Positions 35,560 to 56,100 of a DNA stretch of 64,000 nt are shown piece after piece. The notes under the pieces were generated by a model. The model ran no database searches. It was not told the origin of the DNA and saw only the letters and a program-made list of their open reading frames with translations. This stretch comes from Agelaius tricolor (taxonomy: Eukaryota > Chordata > Aves > Passeriformes > Icteridae). Within the stretch, counting starts at the first letter, position 1. The number at the start of each line of letters is the position of its first letter. A program made the translations under genes and the position numbers. The stretch is from assembly GCA_023055355.1 (NCBI GenBank), contig JALJCS010000028.1, positions 7,316,418 through 7,380,417 on the forward strand, read 5' to 3'.

Positions 35560-37522
35560 GGGCTGAGCTGTTCCAGTCTTTCAGTCTCTTCTGGTCTATT
35601 TGCGGTGTTTGTAGCATCTTGCATGCTCTCGTTGCCATTAGCGAAGCGGTGTTAAAGAGCGAGGCTTGCTCAGGGTGCTGGATTTTGTGCTTTTGCTGCA
35701 ATGGGAGCAATGTTTGAGTGACCTTTAGCATAACAGATGAAGGGTCATGGACACAAACCTTTGGTTTTTCACTGTCACAGCAACCTCAGCTTCTCCAGCC
35801 CTTGCAACAAATTTCAGTTTAGCTTCTATTTGTGGAAAGCCGACTTTCTAAAGTTCTCCGTGGATATTTTTTCCACCATAATTTTTAGTAGGAGTGGAGT
35901 TAAGAGTGGGAGAAGGTACAAGGAGAGTGAGAGGCACTCACACTGCTGGTTCTTTGTGAGTAATCCAAGAGAAACAACTGCCAACCATTGCCACGTTTTC
36001 ATCTGTTGGTAAACATCAGCTGCTGGTTGGCCTTGAGGGAGGAAGACTGAATTAGTTCCAGATGGAGAACTCTTTCAGCCCATTTAGACTTTCCAGTTGA
36101 TTAAAGCCAGCAGGTCAGTAATTTAGGGGAGTAATTTTGTTGTTGTTTGCTGTTCTGCTCTGTGCCGTGCGTGGAATCAGTGATATCAAAGCTGATATCA
36201 AAGCTGATATCACAGTGCAGCTGAGGGTGGGGCTTTGGTTGTGCTTAATTAACTTGTATAAACAGAAAAAAGACCTCTGATAATTAATTAACTATTTGGA
36301 ATGTAGAGGGGTATTGTTTTAATGACCTGGAAAAGGAGGAGGAGGAGTCAAGAATCCATTTTTCTGAGCAAATTCTCTTGGAGAACGTGTCTCTTTTTTC
36401 AGAGTTTTGTGCTAAAACTGGGTTAGCGCAACTTTGTGGTTTAATGTGATCATTTAATGTGATCACTGACCATTCCTCAGTGAATAAATTCCTGGAAAAA
36501 CGGGAAGAGATAAGGGCAGGGGGATGGAAATCTTCAGTGCATGGCTGTAGTAATGTGAGGAATGGAAAATTTCACATTTCAAGCAGCTGCTGTGTAGGAT
36601 ACTGAGACTGACACCAGATATTGAACTCCTCAGTTCCTCTTTGTGATTTATTTGAGGAGCCACATTGGGCATTTAAGAAGCATTAAAAATAAAACCTTAA
36701 ATAGAATGAACTGGTCACAAAATCAGGGCAGGTGCAGTAGCTCTTGTTGGATCTCTTGTATTTCTCTTTCTTTCCCAGGGTGGTTTTCTTGTTCCCTCTG
36801 CTCTGCTACTGTAACTTGCCACATTTTGTGTGATTTGTAAAAGGAAAATGCTCTGCTTGCAAATCATTTAATGCTTTTGCTGCCAAATCTGTTTAAAAGG
36901 CTTTAAGAATTAGTTGCACGTGCTAATATTGGATTGGAAGGTGTAGCAAAATGAGGAATGTTGCATTATTCCCATGTAATTAAATAGATAACCACTCTGG
37001 AGAGCTCTTGGACGTATTTCCCTGCTTTTTTCACCTGGATACATTTACCAGGGTAGCCCTGGGATTACTGGGAGTTACAGCCCTTGATTATTGTTCTCTT
37101 TGGCTCAGGCTGATTACAGGTTAATTACTCTGAAGGGCAGAGGTTCCTGCCTGGATTTGCTGGGCTGGGAAGATTTTTCTGGGGAGTGTTTCAAGCCAGA
37201 CTGAGATCAAAGGCACTGTGGAATCTGGAAGAGGAGTTAGTTATAATTGGAAAGGCTGTGTTGAGGTGCTCCAGAGGGAAAAGGACATAAAACCACAAAG
37301 TCTGGTGGGTGGGTGGGTGCTATTTTAGAATAAAAAACCTCCCTAAGATTAGTTCTTTTTGCTTAATCTTGGCATGAAGGCATCAGGAGTTCAAAATCCA
37401 GCCAGAGGGATTACAGAAGTCTCTTTATCTTTCATGAAGTGCAGGTGAAATGTGCTGTCTTTGCTGCATTAGGGATATAAAATGTCACACATCTTATTTT
37501 TTCCTTTTTTTCCCCCCCTCAG
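35560..37522 (+). other. SLC35E2 5' intron, no recognised element
   Basis: Unique-looking sequence between the CpG island and the first coding exon. A 15-bp AAGCTGATATCA-type triplicate lies at 36180-36212 and a GGGT repeat at 37302-37318. No exon was recognised. Confidence 0.5.
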
Positions 37523-45455
<7,933 letters not shown>

Positions 45456-45481
45456 TGGGTTAATTATAAACAGCCAAGCGT

Positions 45482-46112
45482 GGCTCCATGGAGATCCTCC
45501 TGGATGGGCTCGTTCCACAAATCCTCCTGGATGGGCTTGTTCCTCTGAGTTCCTCCAATCCTCCTCTATGAGTTCCTCAAATCCTCCTGGATGGGCTTGT
45601 TCCTCTGAGTTCCTCCAATCCTCCTCTATGAGTTCCTCAAATCCTCCTGGATGTGGCTGTTCTCTGGTTCCTTGAGTTCCTCAAATCCTCCTGGATGGGC
45701 TTGTTCCTCAAGTTCCTTTGAGTTCCTGAAATCCTCCTGGATGGGCTTGTTCCTCTGGTTCTTTGAGTTCCTAAAATCCTCCTGGATGTGGCTGTTCCTC
45801 AAATCCTCCTGGATGGGGTTGTTCCTTAGGCTCCTCTGAGTTCCTCAAATCCTCTTCTCTGAGTTCCTCAAATCCTCCTGGATGTGGCTGTCCTCTGGTT
45901 CTTTGAGTTCCTGAAATCTCCTGGATGTGGCTATTCTTCAAATCCTCCTGGATGTGGTTGTTCCTCTGAGTTCCTGAATTCCTCCTGGATGTGGTTCTTC
46001 CTCAAATCCTCCTCTCTGAGTTCCTGAATTCCTCCTGGATGTGGTTGTTCCTCTGAGTTCCTGAACTCCTCCTAGTTGTGGTTGTTCCTCTGGTTCCTCT
46101 GAGTTCCTGGCA
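45482..46112 (+). repeat. Minisatellite in the SLC35E2 3'UTR
   Basis: A variable ~30-55-bp unit (CAAATCCTCCTGGATGGGCT, TGTTCCTCTGAGTTCCT), about 15 copies, starts ~25 bp after the stop codon. Confidence 0.93.
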
Positions 46113-46544
46113 GGTCTCATCCAGGATTTGAAGCAGAAAGGAGCTGGGAAGGATTCAGGAAAACCTGAATAGCCCAAAGAGAGGACCTGGAACGTGGCAA
46201 ACTTGGGCTTTGTTGTCTTTCCTTAACTCCAAATGGTCGTGTCTTACACCAGATCACACCCAAGCCTGTGCTGCTTGGTGTCCTGTGGGAAAACAATTAA
46301 AACAATTCCTGTTTCCTCCCCATCCAAACAATGTGAAAATGGGGCCCCACCACTGAATTCTGCTGGCAGAGGGGTGCAGTTGGTGCCTCGTGGAAGTTTC
46401 TGGGTGTTCTCCCTCATTCCTGAGGTGTGGTGCAGAGATGGAAGAGTCCAAGGAGGGAATTTGTCCCACTCGGGCCTCACCTCAAGCCCTGAGGGCCCCC
46501 AAACCCTGCAGAGCTCCAGGAACATTGTGACAGCACAAGAAGGG

Positions 46545-46650
46545 ATTTTGGGGTGGATTTTGGGGTGGATTTTGATTTCTGTGCAGGGCAGGAGTTGGAC
46601 TGGATGGTCCTTGTGGGTCCCCTCCCACTCAGGAGATTCCAGAATTCCAA
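46545..46650 (+). mobile_element. CR1 LINE 3' tail fragment
   Basis: GATTTTGGGGTGGATTTTGG, GGCAGGAGTTGGACTGGATG and GTCCCCTCCCACTCAGGAGA form a songbird CR1 tail inside the SLC35E2 3'UTR. It is followed by an A run at 46681. Confidence 0.75.
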
Positions 46651-47145
46651 GAGGGATTGGAATTCCCACCCTTCTCTCCCAAAAAAAAAAAAACCCAACT
46701 TTATTGAAGCAAACTGTGGGAAATGAGCTGTGGTGAGCTCCTGCTGCTGGCTACAAATCCAGGATTTGTAGTGGTTTCAAGTGTAAAAATGTAATGTGGA
46801 AATATTGCATTCTGATCATTTATTGACAAAACTGAAATGCAAATATTCACACACATACCCTGTGTAAATGGAGTGTTGAATTCAGTATTTGTAGTTGCTT
46901 AGAGGTAAAAAAAAGCCACTGAAAATTGTGGTGGCAAAGGAAGCAGGATCTCTGTATTTCTGTAAAAAAATATTTTGTTGTTTTAATTTCATTTTTTTAT
47001 GCATGAAGCAAGAAATTGATGGGTTTTTTTATATTATTTCTAAGAGTGCAACAAAAGGCTGCCTTTTAGAAACTCAGGGTTATGAGTCTGACCTGTGTGT
47101 AAAATATCTAATTTCTGGTTAATAAAGAAATCTCAGATGCATCTG

Positions 47146-48540
47146 TGACAGATGGGAGGGATATTAACCATAAACTGAGGCAAATCTTTATTTCTGCTGC
47201 TTTTAAGTTTCCTTTTTTTTTAAAGGAAATTTGTTTTTTGTGGTAGATCAAAGATTAAAAGTTCATTTTCCTTTTGAACAGTCAGTTTTGACCAAAAACC
47301 AAAAGAAGCACACATGTAGCTACAAAAACATTCACATGGAAATTTTGGGAACAAAATTTAAATTAAAATGAGTGGATTTTAATAATTGAAGGTTGGAGCA
47401 TGGATGTATAATGGTAAAAATAATGGTTATCAGGAAATTACAATTGGAATTCCTGTAAAAATCACATTTCCACACCTCAGTGGCTGCCTGGGGCAGATTC
47501 CCCAAAGATCTGAGGGAGAAAAATGCCAATTTTTTCATCCTTGTGTATGTGATATGTCTGTGGTATTTTGTTTTCTTTTGTACTCCTGTCACTTTTATAA
47601 AAGCTGTGGACTGTGGAGCTCTGTGTTTTTTTTTAATTTCTTTTCTGCCAAATACACTGAGATTTTTGAAAGTGTAACTAAAAAAAGGAAAACCGAAAAA
47701 AAGTGTGGTTTGTGTCCTATTTCTGCTTTAGGTGGCTCTGCTCTCACATAAATCCCATCATTTAAAATTATTTTTAAAAATTCCCAGCAGGTTTTTGTTT
47801 TTCTGTGATCCTGGGATGATTTGGGATTGGGATTTTAACCCCTCCCGCTCTACTGGGCTTTGTTCCTTTTGTGGATTTTTCTTTGCCATCTTTTCAGCCT
47901 TTGCTTTCCTTCAATTAAACAAACCAAAAGCCTTTTTATTCTCCAGTCAGACCAGTAAATCTTCTTTTCTCTTGTGTAAACAAGGAACTTTTTCCTCTTT
48001 GTTAAGAATTTTCCACCCCAGCTCTTCCTGTGACAAAAAAATCGAATTTTTGGGAACATTTTAGAGTTTCCCTGCATTTCTCATGGGTACACCCAGGTAC
48101 CTGTGATGAAGATGAGTTCTGAAGCTGTGCATTTTATTTATTTTACATTTTTAATTCACTCAGAGGGTGTTTGTTTTCCTTAAATATGGATTCCTGGTAC
48201 ACTGAGGTGCAGGTGGAAGGTGTCACAGCACTCCCTGTGCTTCTAAATTCTCATTATTCCCATTATATCCCATTATTTCCCATTTTATATCGTTATTTCC
48301 CCTTATATTCTCATATTTCCAATGGGGGATGGATAATTAGTGATTTTAGAGATCATAATTAGGGATCTTTGCTGTTCTGAGCCGTGTCACCTCTGCCGCC
48401 TCCTCCCTCGCACTCTCACTCATTTCCATGTAAGAATTGCAGCTTTTTGGTTGGAATCAAATTTATTCAATCACATTCAATAAAATTTAATTTATTCAAT
48501 CAAATTTAATTTATTCAAATTTAATTTATTCAATCAAACT
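47146..48540. other. SLC35E2-CDK11 intergenic region
   Basis: AT-rich, with an AATTTATTCAATCAAATTT-type short repeat at 48457-48537. No gene was recognised. The frames 47386-47751 and 47732-48064 have no recognised content. Confidence 0.5.
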
Positions 48541-48900
48541 CCGCGCTTTAATTGATGTGGAATTAAATGCGGCCCAGTGCTGACAACGCCTCCGTTCGCT
48601 GCGTTCATCGCTGCCCCACCACATCCCGCGGCTTCATTAACGCCCCTCAGCCCGGCCGTTCTGACGGGCGGGGCTCAATTAACGCCTCATTAACGATTCG
48701 CGTTAATTACGGCGCCGTGAGGCGGCGCTGACGTCATCGGCGCGCGACGGCGGGCGGAAGTGACGCGTGACCCGCGCGCGGCTGCTCGCAGTCCCCGGTG
48801 GCGGCGGCGGTGAGCGGGGCCGGGGGGCGCTGAGGGGACAGCGGGGCGACACCGGGGGGACACCGGGGCTCTGAGGGGACACCCGCGGCTGGGGGGACAC
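48541..48900 (+). promoter_or_regulatory. CDK11: CDK11 CpG-island promoter and first exon
   Basis: CpG-rich sequence with a perfect CRE (TGACGTCA, 48729-48736) and an ETS/half-CRE composite CGGAAGTGACGCG (48755-48767), no TATA box. A non-coding first exon likely ends at 48809, where GGCGGCG is followed by the donor GTGAGC. Confidence 0.8.
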
Positions 48901-49112
48901 CGAGAGCTCTGAGCGGATACCGGGGCCGCTGAGGGGACACTGGGAGCTCTGAGGGCACACCCGGGCCTCTAAGGGGACACCGGGGGGACCCTCGGGGCTG
49001 CTGAGGGGACACCAGGGGCTCTGAGGGGGCACCGGGGCCGCTGAAGGGACACCGGGGGGGCACCGAGGCCTCTGAGGGGACACCCGGGGCTGAGGGCACA
49101 CCAGGGGCTCTG
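48822..49112 (+). repeat. GC-rich minisatellite in CDK11 intron 1
   Basis: Units such as GAGGGGACACCGGGGGGACA and CCGGGGCTCTGAGGGGACAC repeat from 13 bp after the exon 1 donor, about 14 copies, with many GGGG runs on the RNA-like strand. Confidence 0.93.
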
Positions 49113-49199
49113 AGGGGAGGTTTATGTCCAAAGAGGAGACACAGGAGTCCCTTTTTGCTTTATGCCAATAAAGGGAGAGGCCATGGGGCCTGGGGTCTC

Positions 49200-49680
49200 T
49201 CCAATTTATTTTTTTCCTTTCTCTCTTTCCCCATTTCTGAGGTACTTGAGAGTGCCCAAAACACCTGATCCCAAAGATTTCCCTCTAATGTACAAGCCTC
49301 CCTTTAATTTTTAATTCTTACAGAATTTAGGGGTTTTCTTCCCCATTTCTGAGGTACCTGAGAGGTTCAGACTTCCGAATACCAAAGATTTCCCTCTAAT
49401 GTATAACCCTCCCTTTTCATTTTTAATTCTTATGGAATTTAGGGGTTTTTCCCCATTTCTGAGGTACTTGAGAGGTTCAGACTTCCTGATACCAAAGTTT
49501 TTCTCTAATGTATAACCCTCCCTTTTCATTTTTAATTCTTATGGAATTTAGGGGTTTTTCCCCATTTCTGAGGTACTTTAGAGGTTCAGACTTCCTGATA
49601 CCACAGATTCCCCTCTAATGTACAACTTTCCCTTTTCATTTTTAATTCTTATAGAATTTAGGGGTTTTTCTTCCCCATTG
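49200..49680 (+). repeat. ~118-bp tandem repeat, 4 copies
   Basis: CCCCATTTCTGAGGTACTTG, GAGGTTCAGACTTCCTGATA and TTTTTAATTCTTATGGAATT recur four times in CDK11 intron 1. Confidence 0.93.
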
Positions 49681-50161
49681 TTTCTTTCATCTCTCAATGT
49701 CTAATTTAGTTTATCAGCAAACCTAAATATTCTGTCTTCTATGGGTTAATTATTCTTCTACTTCTCATGCTAATTAGCTGGTGTGCTGGAATTACCTTCT
49801 CAGTGACAGCTGCTTTTGGCACAGTTGGCTTCATTATTTTCTTCCTTCTCTCAGCTGTTCTGCCTCATATCCCATAAATTCTGCATTCTTTGTGTCCTTT
49901 TTCCCCAAGCTTTGTTCCCTCCGGTCATTATTAAATGTAAATAAATTGGTTTTTGTGCCCTTCAGCAGCTCCCTGAGCTCTTTCAGAGTCTTTCCTTTGG
50001 GTTTAAAACCAACATTTTTGGCCCACCATAAATCAACTCTATCGTGGCTTTACTCAAAACCAGAGCAATAAATAAATGGGTGTACAATGGATTTATTTCG
50101 ATTTATTTGTGGGGTTTGGCAGTGTCTCCTTCTCTTACAGAGGGTGTTTCTTTGAACTCAA

Positions 50162-53100
50162 ATGGGTGATGAAAAGGATTCTTGGAAGGTGAAGACTTTA
50201 GATGAGATTCTCCAGGAGAAGAAACGAAGGAAGGAGCAAGAGGAGAAGGCAGAGATCAAACGTATGAAAAATGTAAGCTGCCCTTTGGGATTCATTTAAT
50301 TGAATTATTTGCTTTATTAATAGAAAACTGCATTTTAATGGGGTGCACTGCCTGTGTCCTCATTTTCTGCTGATTTTTTCTGATGCTCTGTCAGCTGAAG
50401 TTTTTTCTGTGTGGTCTCTGATTCCAAAGTTTAACAGGAATGTGATGCTTTGTGAAGATTTCATTGGTCTTGCATTATATCCTGTGATTTCTTATAGTTA
50501 TTGGTCAGAAAAGATGAATAAATTATTTAATTAATAACTTAAATTTAGAGAATTATATATAATTATATACAATAATTAATGTTTAAATTAAATTAATTTT
50601 AAATAAATTAAAATATGTAAATAAAAATAAATACTCAACTGGGACTTGCAGTTCAAGGAACAATTTTTAAAGTTTAAAACAATTAAGTTTTACAGAAGAT
50701 TGGGTTAAAATGATGGGTTTGGAATAAATTTTATCTTCCTGTCTGGTTATTGGTCAGAAAAAAAAAACCAATGTAGTTAATTTAAATTTAGATCATTATT
50801 TATAATTATATGCAACAATTAATGTTTAAATAAATAAAATAAATTAATTTTAAATAAATAAAAATAAAAAAAATATATAAATAAAGTAATCAACTGGGTC
50901 TTACAGTTCAAGGAATAACTTTTAAAGGTTTTATAGAAGAATGGGTTAAAATGATGGGTTTGGCATAAATTTTATCTTCCTGTCTGGTTATTGGTCAGAA
51001 AAAAAAACCAATGTAGTTAATTTAAATTTAGATAATTATTTATAATTATATGCAACAATTAATGTTTAAATAAATAAAAATATAGATATGAATAAAGTAA
51101 TCAACTGGGCCTTGCAGTTGAAGGAACAATTTTTAAAGGTTTTACAGAAGAATGGGTTGAAATGATGGGTTTGGAATAAATTTTATCTTCCTGTCTCGGT
51201 ATTGGTCAGAAAAAAAAAACAATGTAATTAATTTAAATTTAGATAATTATTTATAATTAGATGCAATAATCAATGTTTAAAAAAATTAATTAATTTTAAA
51301 TAAATAAAAATATAAATATATGTATAAATAAAGTAATCAACTGGGCCTTGTAGTTGAAGGAATAACTTTTAAAGGTTTTACCAAAGAATGGGTTAAAATG
51401 ATGAGTTTGGAATCACTTTTCTGTGTGCAAAATAATTATTGCAGAAAATACCACACAATAATTACTACACTCCTCCTCATTGTTTAATTGTCTCCAATTA
51501 TCTCAAATTAATGCACCTCAGCTCAAGGTGCTGCTGTCACAAGTCAATGGATTTGACAGCAATGACCAGTCCAGGCTGAATGTTTGAGCCAGCAGTGGAA
51601 GACTTCAGGAATATTGAATTTTTATTCATTTTGAGCATAGAAATGAATGGATTTTCCCCTGTCCCCTCAGTCAGATGACAGGGACTCCAAGAGGGATTCT
51701 CTTGAGGAGGGGGAGCTGAGGGACCATCGCATGGAAATCACCATCAGGAACTCACCCTACAGGAGGGAGGACTCCATGGAAGACAGGTGAGAATGGGGAA
51801 ATCAAACAGGAAAAAATCCTGAAATTACCATTTCAGCATCCTGAGAAAAGGCTTTCAAACATCTGAAAGGAAAATCAACTTTTAGAAATGAAAATCCTTT
51901 TTATAGAACACATTTTGAAGCACTGGTTGGGATTGAACCAGATGTAACCAATTGAAGTGTCGTGTTCCAGTTTTGATTTATTGTGGAAATTCAAAACAAA
52001 ACGGGAATTTTTTCCCAAGCAAGGCAATGTGTGGATTTGCCCTTTCACCTCCCTGAGCTCACTGCTGTCCTGCCTTCCAGGGGAGAAGAAGATGATTCCT
52101 TGGCCATCAAACCACCCCAGCAAATGTCCAGGAAGGAAAAAACCCATCACAGGAAGGATGAGAAGAGGAAAGAGAAACGCAGGCACAGGAGCCACTCTGC
52201 AGAAGGTGCTTCTGCCATCCCTGGGGTGGAACAAACAGCAGGGACTCGGGCTGGGGAACCCAGCCAGGGGCAGAGGCACAGGAATTGAGATTGTAGGCAG
52301 AGGAATTGAGATTGTAGGCAGAGGAATTGAGATTGTAGGCAGAGGAATTGAGATTGTAGGCAGAGGAATTGAGATTGTAGGCAGAGGAATTGAGATTGTA
52401 GGCACAGGAATTGAGATTGTAGGCACAGGAATTGAGATGGTAGGCACAGGAATTGAGATGGTAGGCACAGGAATTGAGATGGTAGGCACAGGAATTGAGA
52501 TGGTAGGCACAGGAATTGAGATGGTAGGCACAGGAATTGAGATGGTAGACACAGGAATTGAAAATGTAGGCAGAGGACCTGAAAATGTAGGCAGAGGAAT
52601 TGAAATTGTAGACACGGGAATTGAGATTGTAGGCACGGGAATTGAGATTGTAGGCACGGGAATTGAAAATGTAGACACAGGAATTGAGATTGTAGACACA
52701 GGAATTGAAAATGTAGGCAGAGGAATTGAAAATGTAGGCAGAGGAATTGAGATTGTAGGCAGAGGAATTGAGATTGTAGGCACAGGAATTGAGATTGTAG
52801 GCACAGGAATTGAGATTGTAGGCACAGGAATTGAAATTGTTCATTTCCTTGGCTGTTTTAGTGCCCTTGGGGGAATGGTGGGGCTGTGAGCCTGGTTCAG
52901 AGCACAGAAATCACTTTGGGCAGGGACACTGAGGTCACTTTTACTCCTTGAAGCCTGATGAGATTCTCTCTGGCTTCACTGAGTGAAAGAGCTCTGATCT
53001 TTGTATGTGCCAAGAAGAAAGAAAAATATCCTTTCTAGAGAAATTCCCATCAATAACAACCATTTTTTGCTTTAATACAAGTATATGCTCTGGCTTCACT

Positions 53101-56100
53101 GAGTGAAAGATCTCTGATCTTTGTACATGCCAAGAAAGAAAAAAATATCCTTTCTAGAGAAATTCCCATCAATAACAACCATTTTTTACTTTAATACAAT
53201 TATTCATGCAAAACCTGACAGACTTTGGCCTTTCCATCCCCTTTCAGAGCAGGAATTTCCCTTTGAGAGAACAGCAGAGCTCATGGCGATGGTTCCCATC
53301 GGTTTCAGCCCCTGGGTTTTGCTTTCTGTGATTATTTGGAGCAGTAACAGTCAGGAATTGAAGCTGATTTGTGTTTGCCCAAGGGAAACACGCCAGAGTG
53401 AAAGAGAAGGAACGGGAGCACGAGCGCAGGAAGAGGCACAGAGAAGAGCAGGACAAAGCCCGGCGTGAATGGGAGAGGCAGAAACGGAGAGAGATGGCCA
53501 GGGAACATTCCAGAAGGGAGAGGTACATCCATCCCTCCCCTCCCCAGCACCTGCCTCTTCTGAGCATTGGGAAATAACCAAAAAAAAAAAAAAAAATCCA
53601 CAGGGAAAACTCTGTGTGTTCCTGGGAATGGGTTCTTCACTTTAGTTATTTTTAAGTGTTTTATTACCATGGGTATTCCAGGTGAATTCACTGGAATAAA
53701 AAGATGGGATGGTCTTAGAGGTTTTTATCAACCTGAAAAAATAACTACAAACCAGATTTGCACAGGGGATTAATTATCTGGATTATCATGGGATTGATTA
53801 ACTGGACTGGCTTAAATCCTGACAGGGTGGAGAACTCCTGGTCTGGGTCTTTTAAACCTGGTTTTTAAAGGATCAGCTGCAAAACTCCCCCTGTTCCTAT
53901 GGGTGTTGAGAAGGAAGTTGAGTTCAGTGGTCTGGTGCTCCACACCAGTTTTCCTTCTCTTCACCAGCTGAATTTGTAACAAACAAAAATTATTTTCCAG
54001 AGATCGTTTGGAGCAACTGGAGAGAGAAAGGGAAAGAAAAATCCGGGAGCAGCAGAAGGAGCAGCGAGAGCAAAAGGAGAGAGAGAGGAGAGCTGAGGAG
54101 AGGAGGAAGGAGAGGGAGGCCAGGAGAGAAGGTGACTCCCTCTGCATAAATCATATTTACTATCGCTTTCCTACCTGTTTGCACACAGCTGAAATGGAGG
54201 GGGAGGAAGTGGTTTTATTAAAGCAGCACCAGAATTTAAAAAATATTAAAAGTGGGGACATGGGAGGGAAAAGGAAATGTAAGTTTTACATGGGGAGATA
54301 AAATGATGTGATGATGTTGTGGGCCTGAAATATCCTGAGGAGTTGATCAGTCAGGGAGTCCTTGCCTCCCCTGTCAGGCAGATTTCCATAAAACCAGGAT
54401 TTCTGAGGGGTTATTTCCCATAAAACCAGGATTTCTGAGGGGTTATTTCCTATAAAACCAGGATTTCTGAGGGGGAGATTTCCATAAAACCAGGATTTCT
54501 GAGGGGTTATTTCCCATAAAACCAGGATTTCTGAGGGGTTATTTCCATAAAACCAGGATTTCTGAGGGGTTATTTCCCATAAAACCAGGATTTCTGAGGG
54601 GTTATTCCCATAAAACCAGGATTTCTGAGGGGTTATTTCCATAAAACCAGGATTTCTGAGGGGGAGATTTCCACAAAACCAGGATTTCTGAGGGGGAGAT
54701 TTCCTATAAAACCAGGATTTCTGAGGGGGAGATTTCCTATAAAACCAGGATTTCTGAGGGGGAGATTTCCATAAAAGCAGGATTTCTGAGGGGTTATTTC
54801 CATAAAACCAGGATTTCTGAGGGGGTTATTTCCCATAAAACCAGGATTTCTGAGGGGTTATTTCCCATAAAACCAGGATTTCTGAGGGGTTATTTCCCAT
54901 AAAACCAGGATTTCTGAGAGGTTATTTCCATAAAACCAGGATTTCTGAGGGGTTATTTCCATAAAACCAGGATTTCCGGAGGGGAAATTTTCCATAAAAC
55001 CAGGATTTCTGAGGGGGAGATTTCCTATAAAACCAGGATTTCTGAGGGGTTATTTCCCATAAAACCAGGATTTCTGAGGGGTTATTTCCCATAAAACCAG
55101 GATTTCTGAGGGGTTGTTTCCCATAAAACCAGGATTTCTGAGGGGTTATTTCCCATAAAACCAGGATTTCTGAGGGGGAGATTTCCTATAAAACCAGGAT
55201 TTCTGAGGGGTTATTTCCCATAAAACCAGGATTTCTGAGGGGTTATTTCCCATAAAACCAGGATTTCTGAGGGGTTATTTCCATAAAACCAGGATTTCTG
55301 AGGGGTTATTTCCCATAAAACCAGGATTTCTGAGGGGTTGTTTCCCATAAAACCAGGATTTCTGAGGGGTTATTTCCCATAAAACCAGGATTTCTGAGGG
55401 GTTGTTTCCCATAAAACCAGGATTTCTGAGGGGTTATTTCCATAAAACCAGGATTTCTGAGGGGTTATTTCCTATAAAACCAGGATTTCTGAGGGGGTTA
55501 TTTCCCATAAAACCAGGATTTCTGAGGGGGTTATTTCCCATAAAACCAGGATTTCTGAGGGGGAGATTTCCTATAAAACCAGGATTTCTGAGGGGTTATT
55601 TCCATAAAACCAGGATTTCTGAGGGGTATTTCCTATAAAACCAGGATTTCTGAGGGGTTATTTCCATAAAACCAGGATTTCTGAGGGGTTATTTCCATAA
55701 AACCAGGATTTCTAGAGGGGAAATTTTCCATAAAACCAGGATTTCTGAGGGGGAGATTTCCTATAAAACCAGGATTTCTGAGGGGTTATTTCCATAAAAC
55801 CAGGATTTCTGAGGGGGAGATTTCCATAAAACCAGGATTTCTGAGGGGTTATTTCCCATAAAACCAGGATTTCTGAGGGGGAGATTTCCTATAAAACCAG
55901 GATTTCTGAGGGGTTATTTCCATAAAACCAGGATTTCCTATAAAACCAGGATTTCTGAGGGGTTATTTCCATAAAACCAGGATTTCTGAGGGGTTATTTC
56001 CATAAAACCAGGATTTCTGGAGGTGCCACTGTGTGCACCCAGCACAACCCCAGTGGTTCTGAACCCTTTGGCTGAGGCTAACTCAGTTGGATAGAGGTTG

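Larger units (their letters stand above)
45456..47126 (+). other. SLC35E2B: SLC35E2 3'UTR with candidate poly(A) signal
   Basis: After the stop comes a minisatellite (45482-46112), a CR1 tail and AT-rich sequence. AATAAA at 47121-47126, preceded by TTTCTGGTT, is the first strong signal, and the UTR probably ends near 47145. Confidence 0.55.

Noticed and set aside
34341..35731. Long GC-rich frames across the CpG island on both strands
   Set aside because: High GC removes stop codons. Composition is Arg/Pro/Gly/Ala-rich without domains; only the short exons of the minus-strand gene fit.
51875..52889. Open frames of over 300 codons on both strands
   Set aside because: A 21-bp repeat without stops keeps both strands open. 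Position inside a CDK11 intron and pure repeat composition argue against coding.
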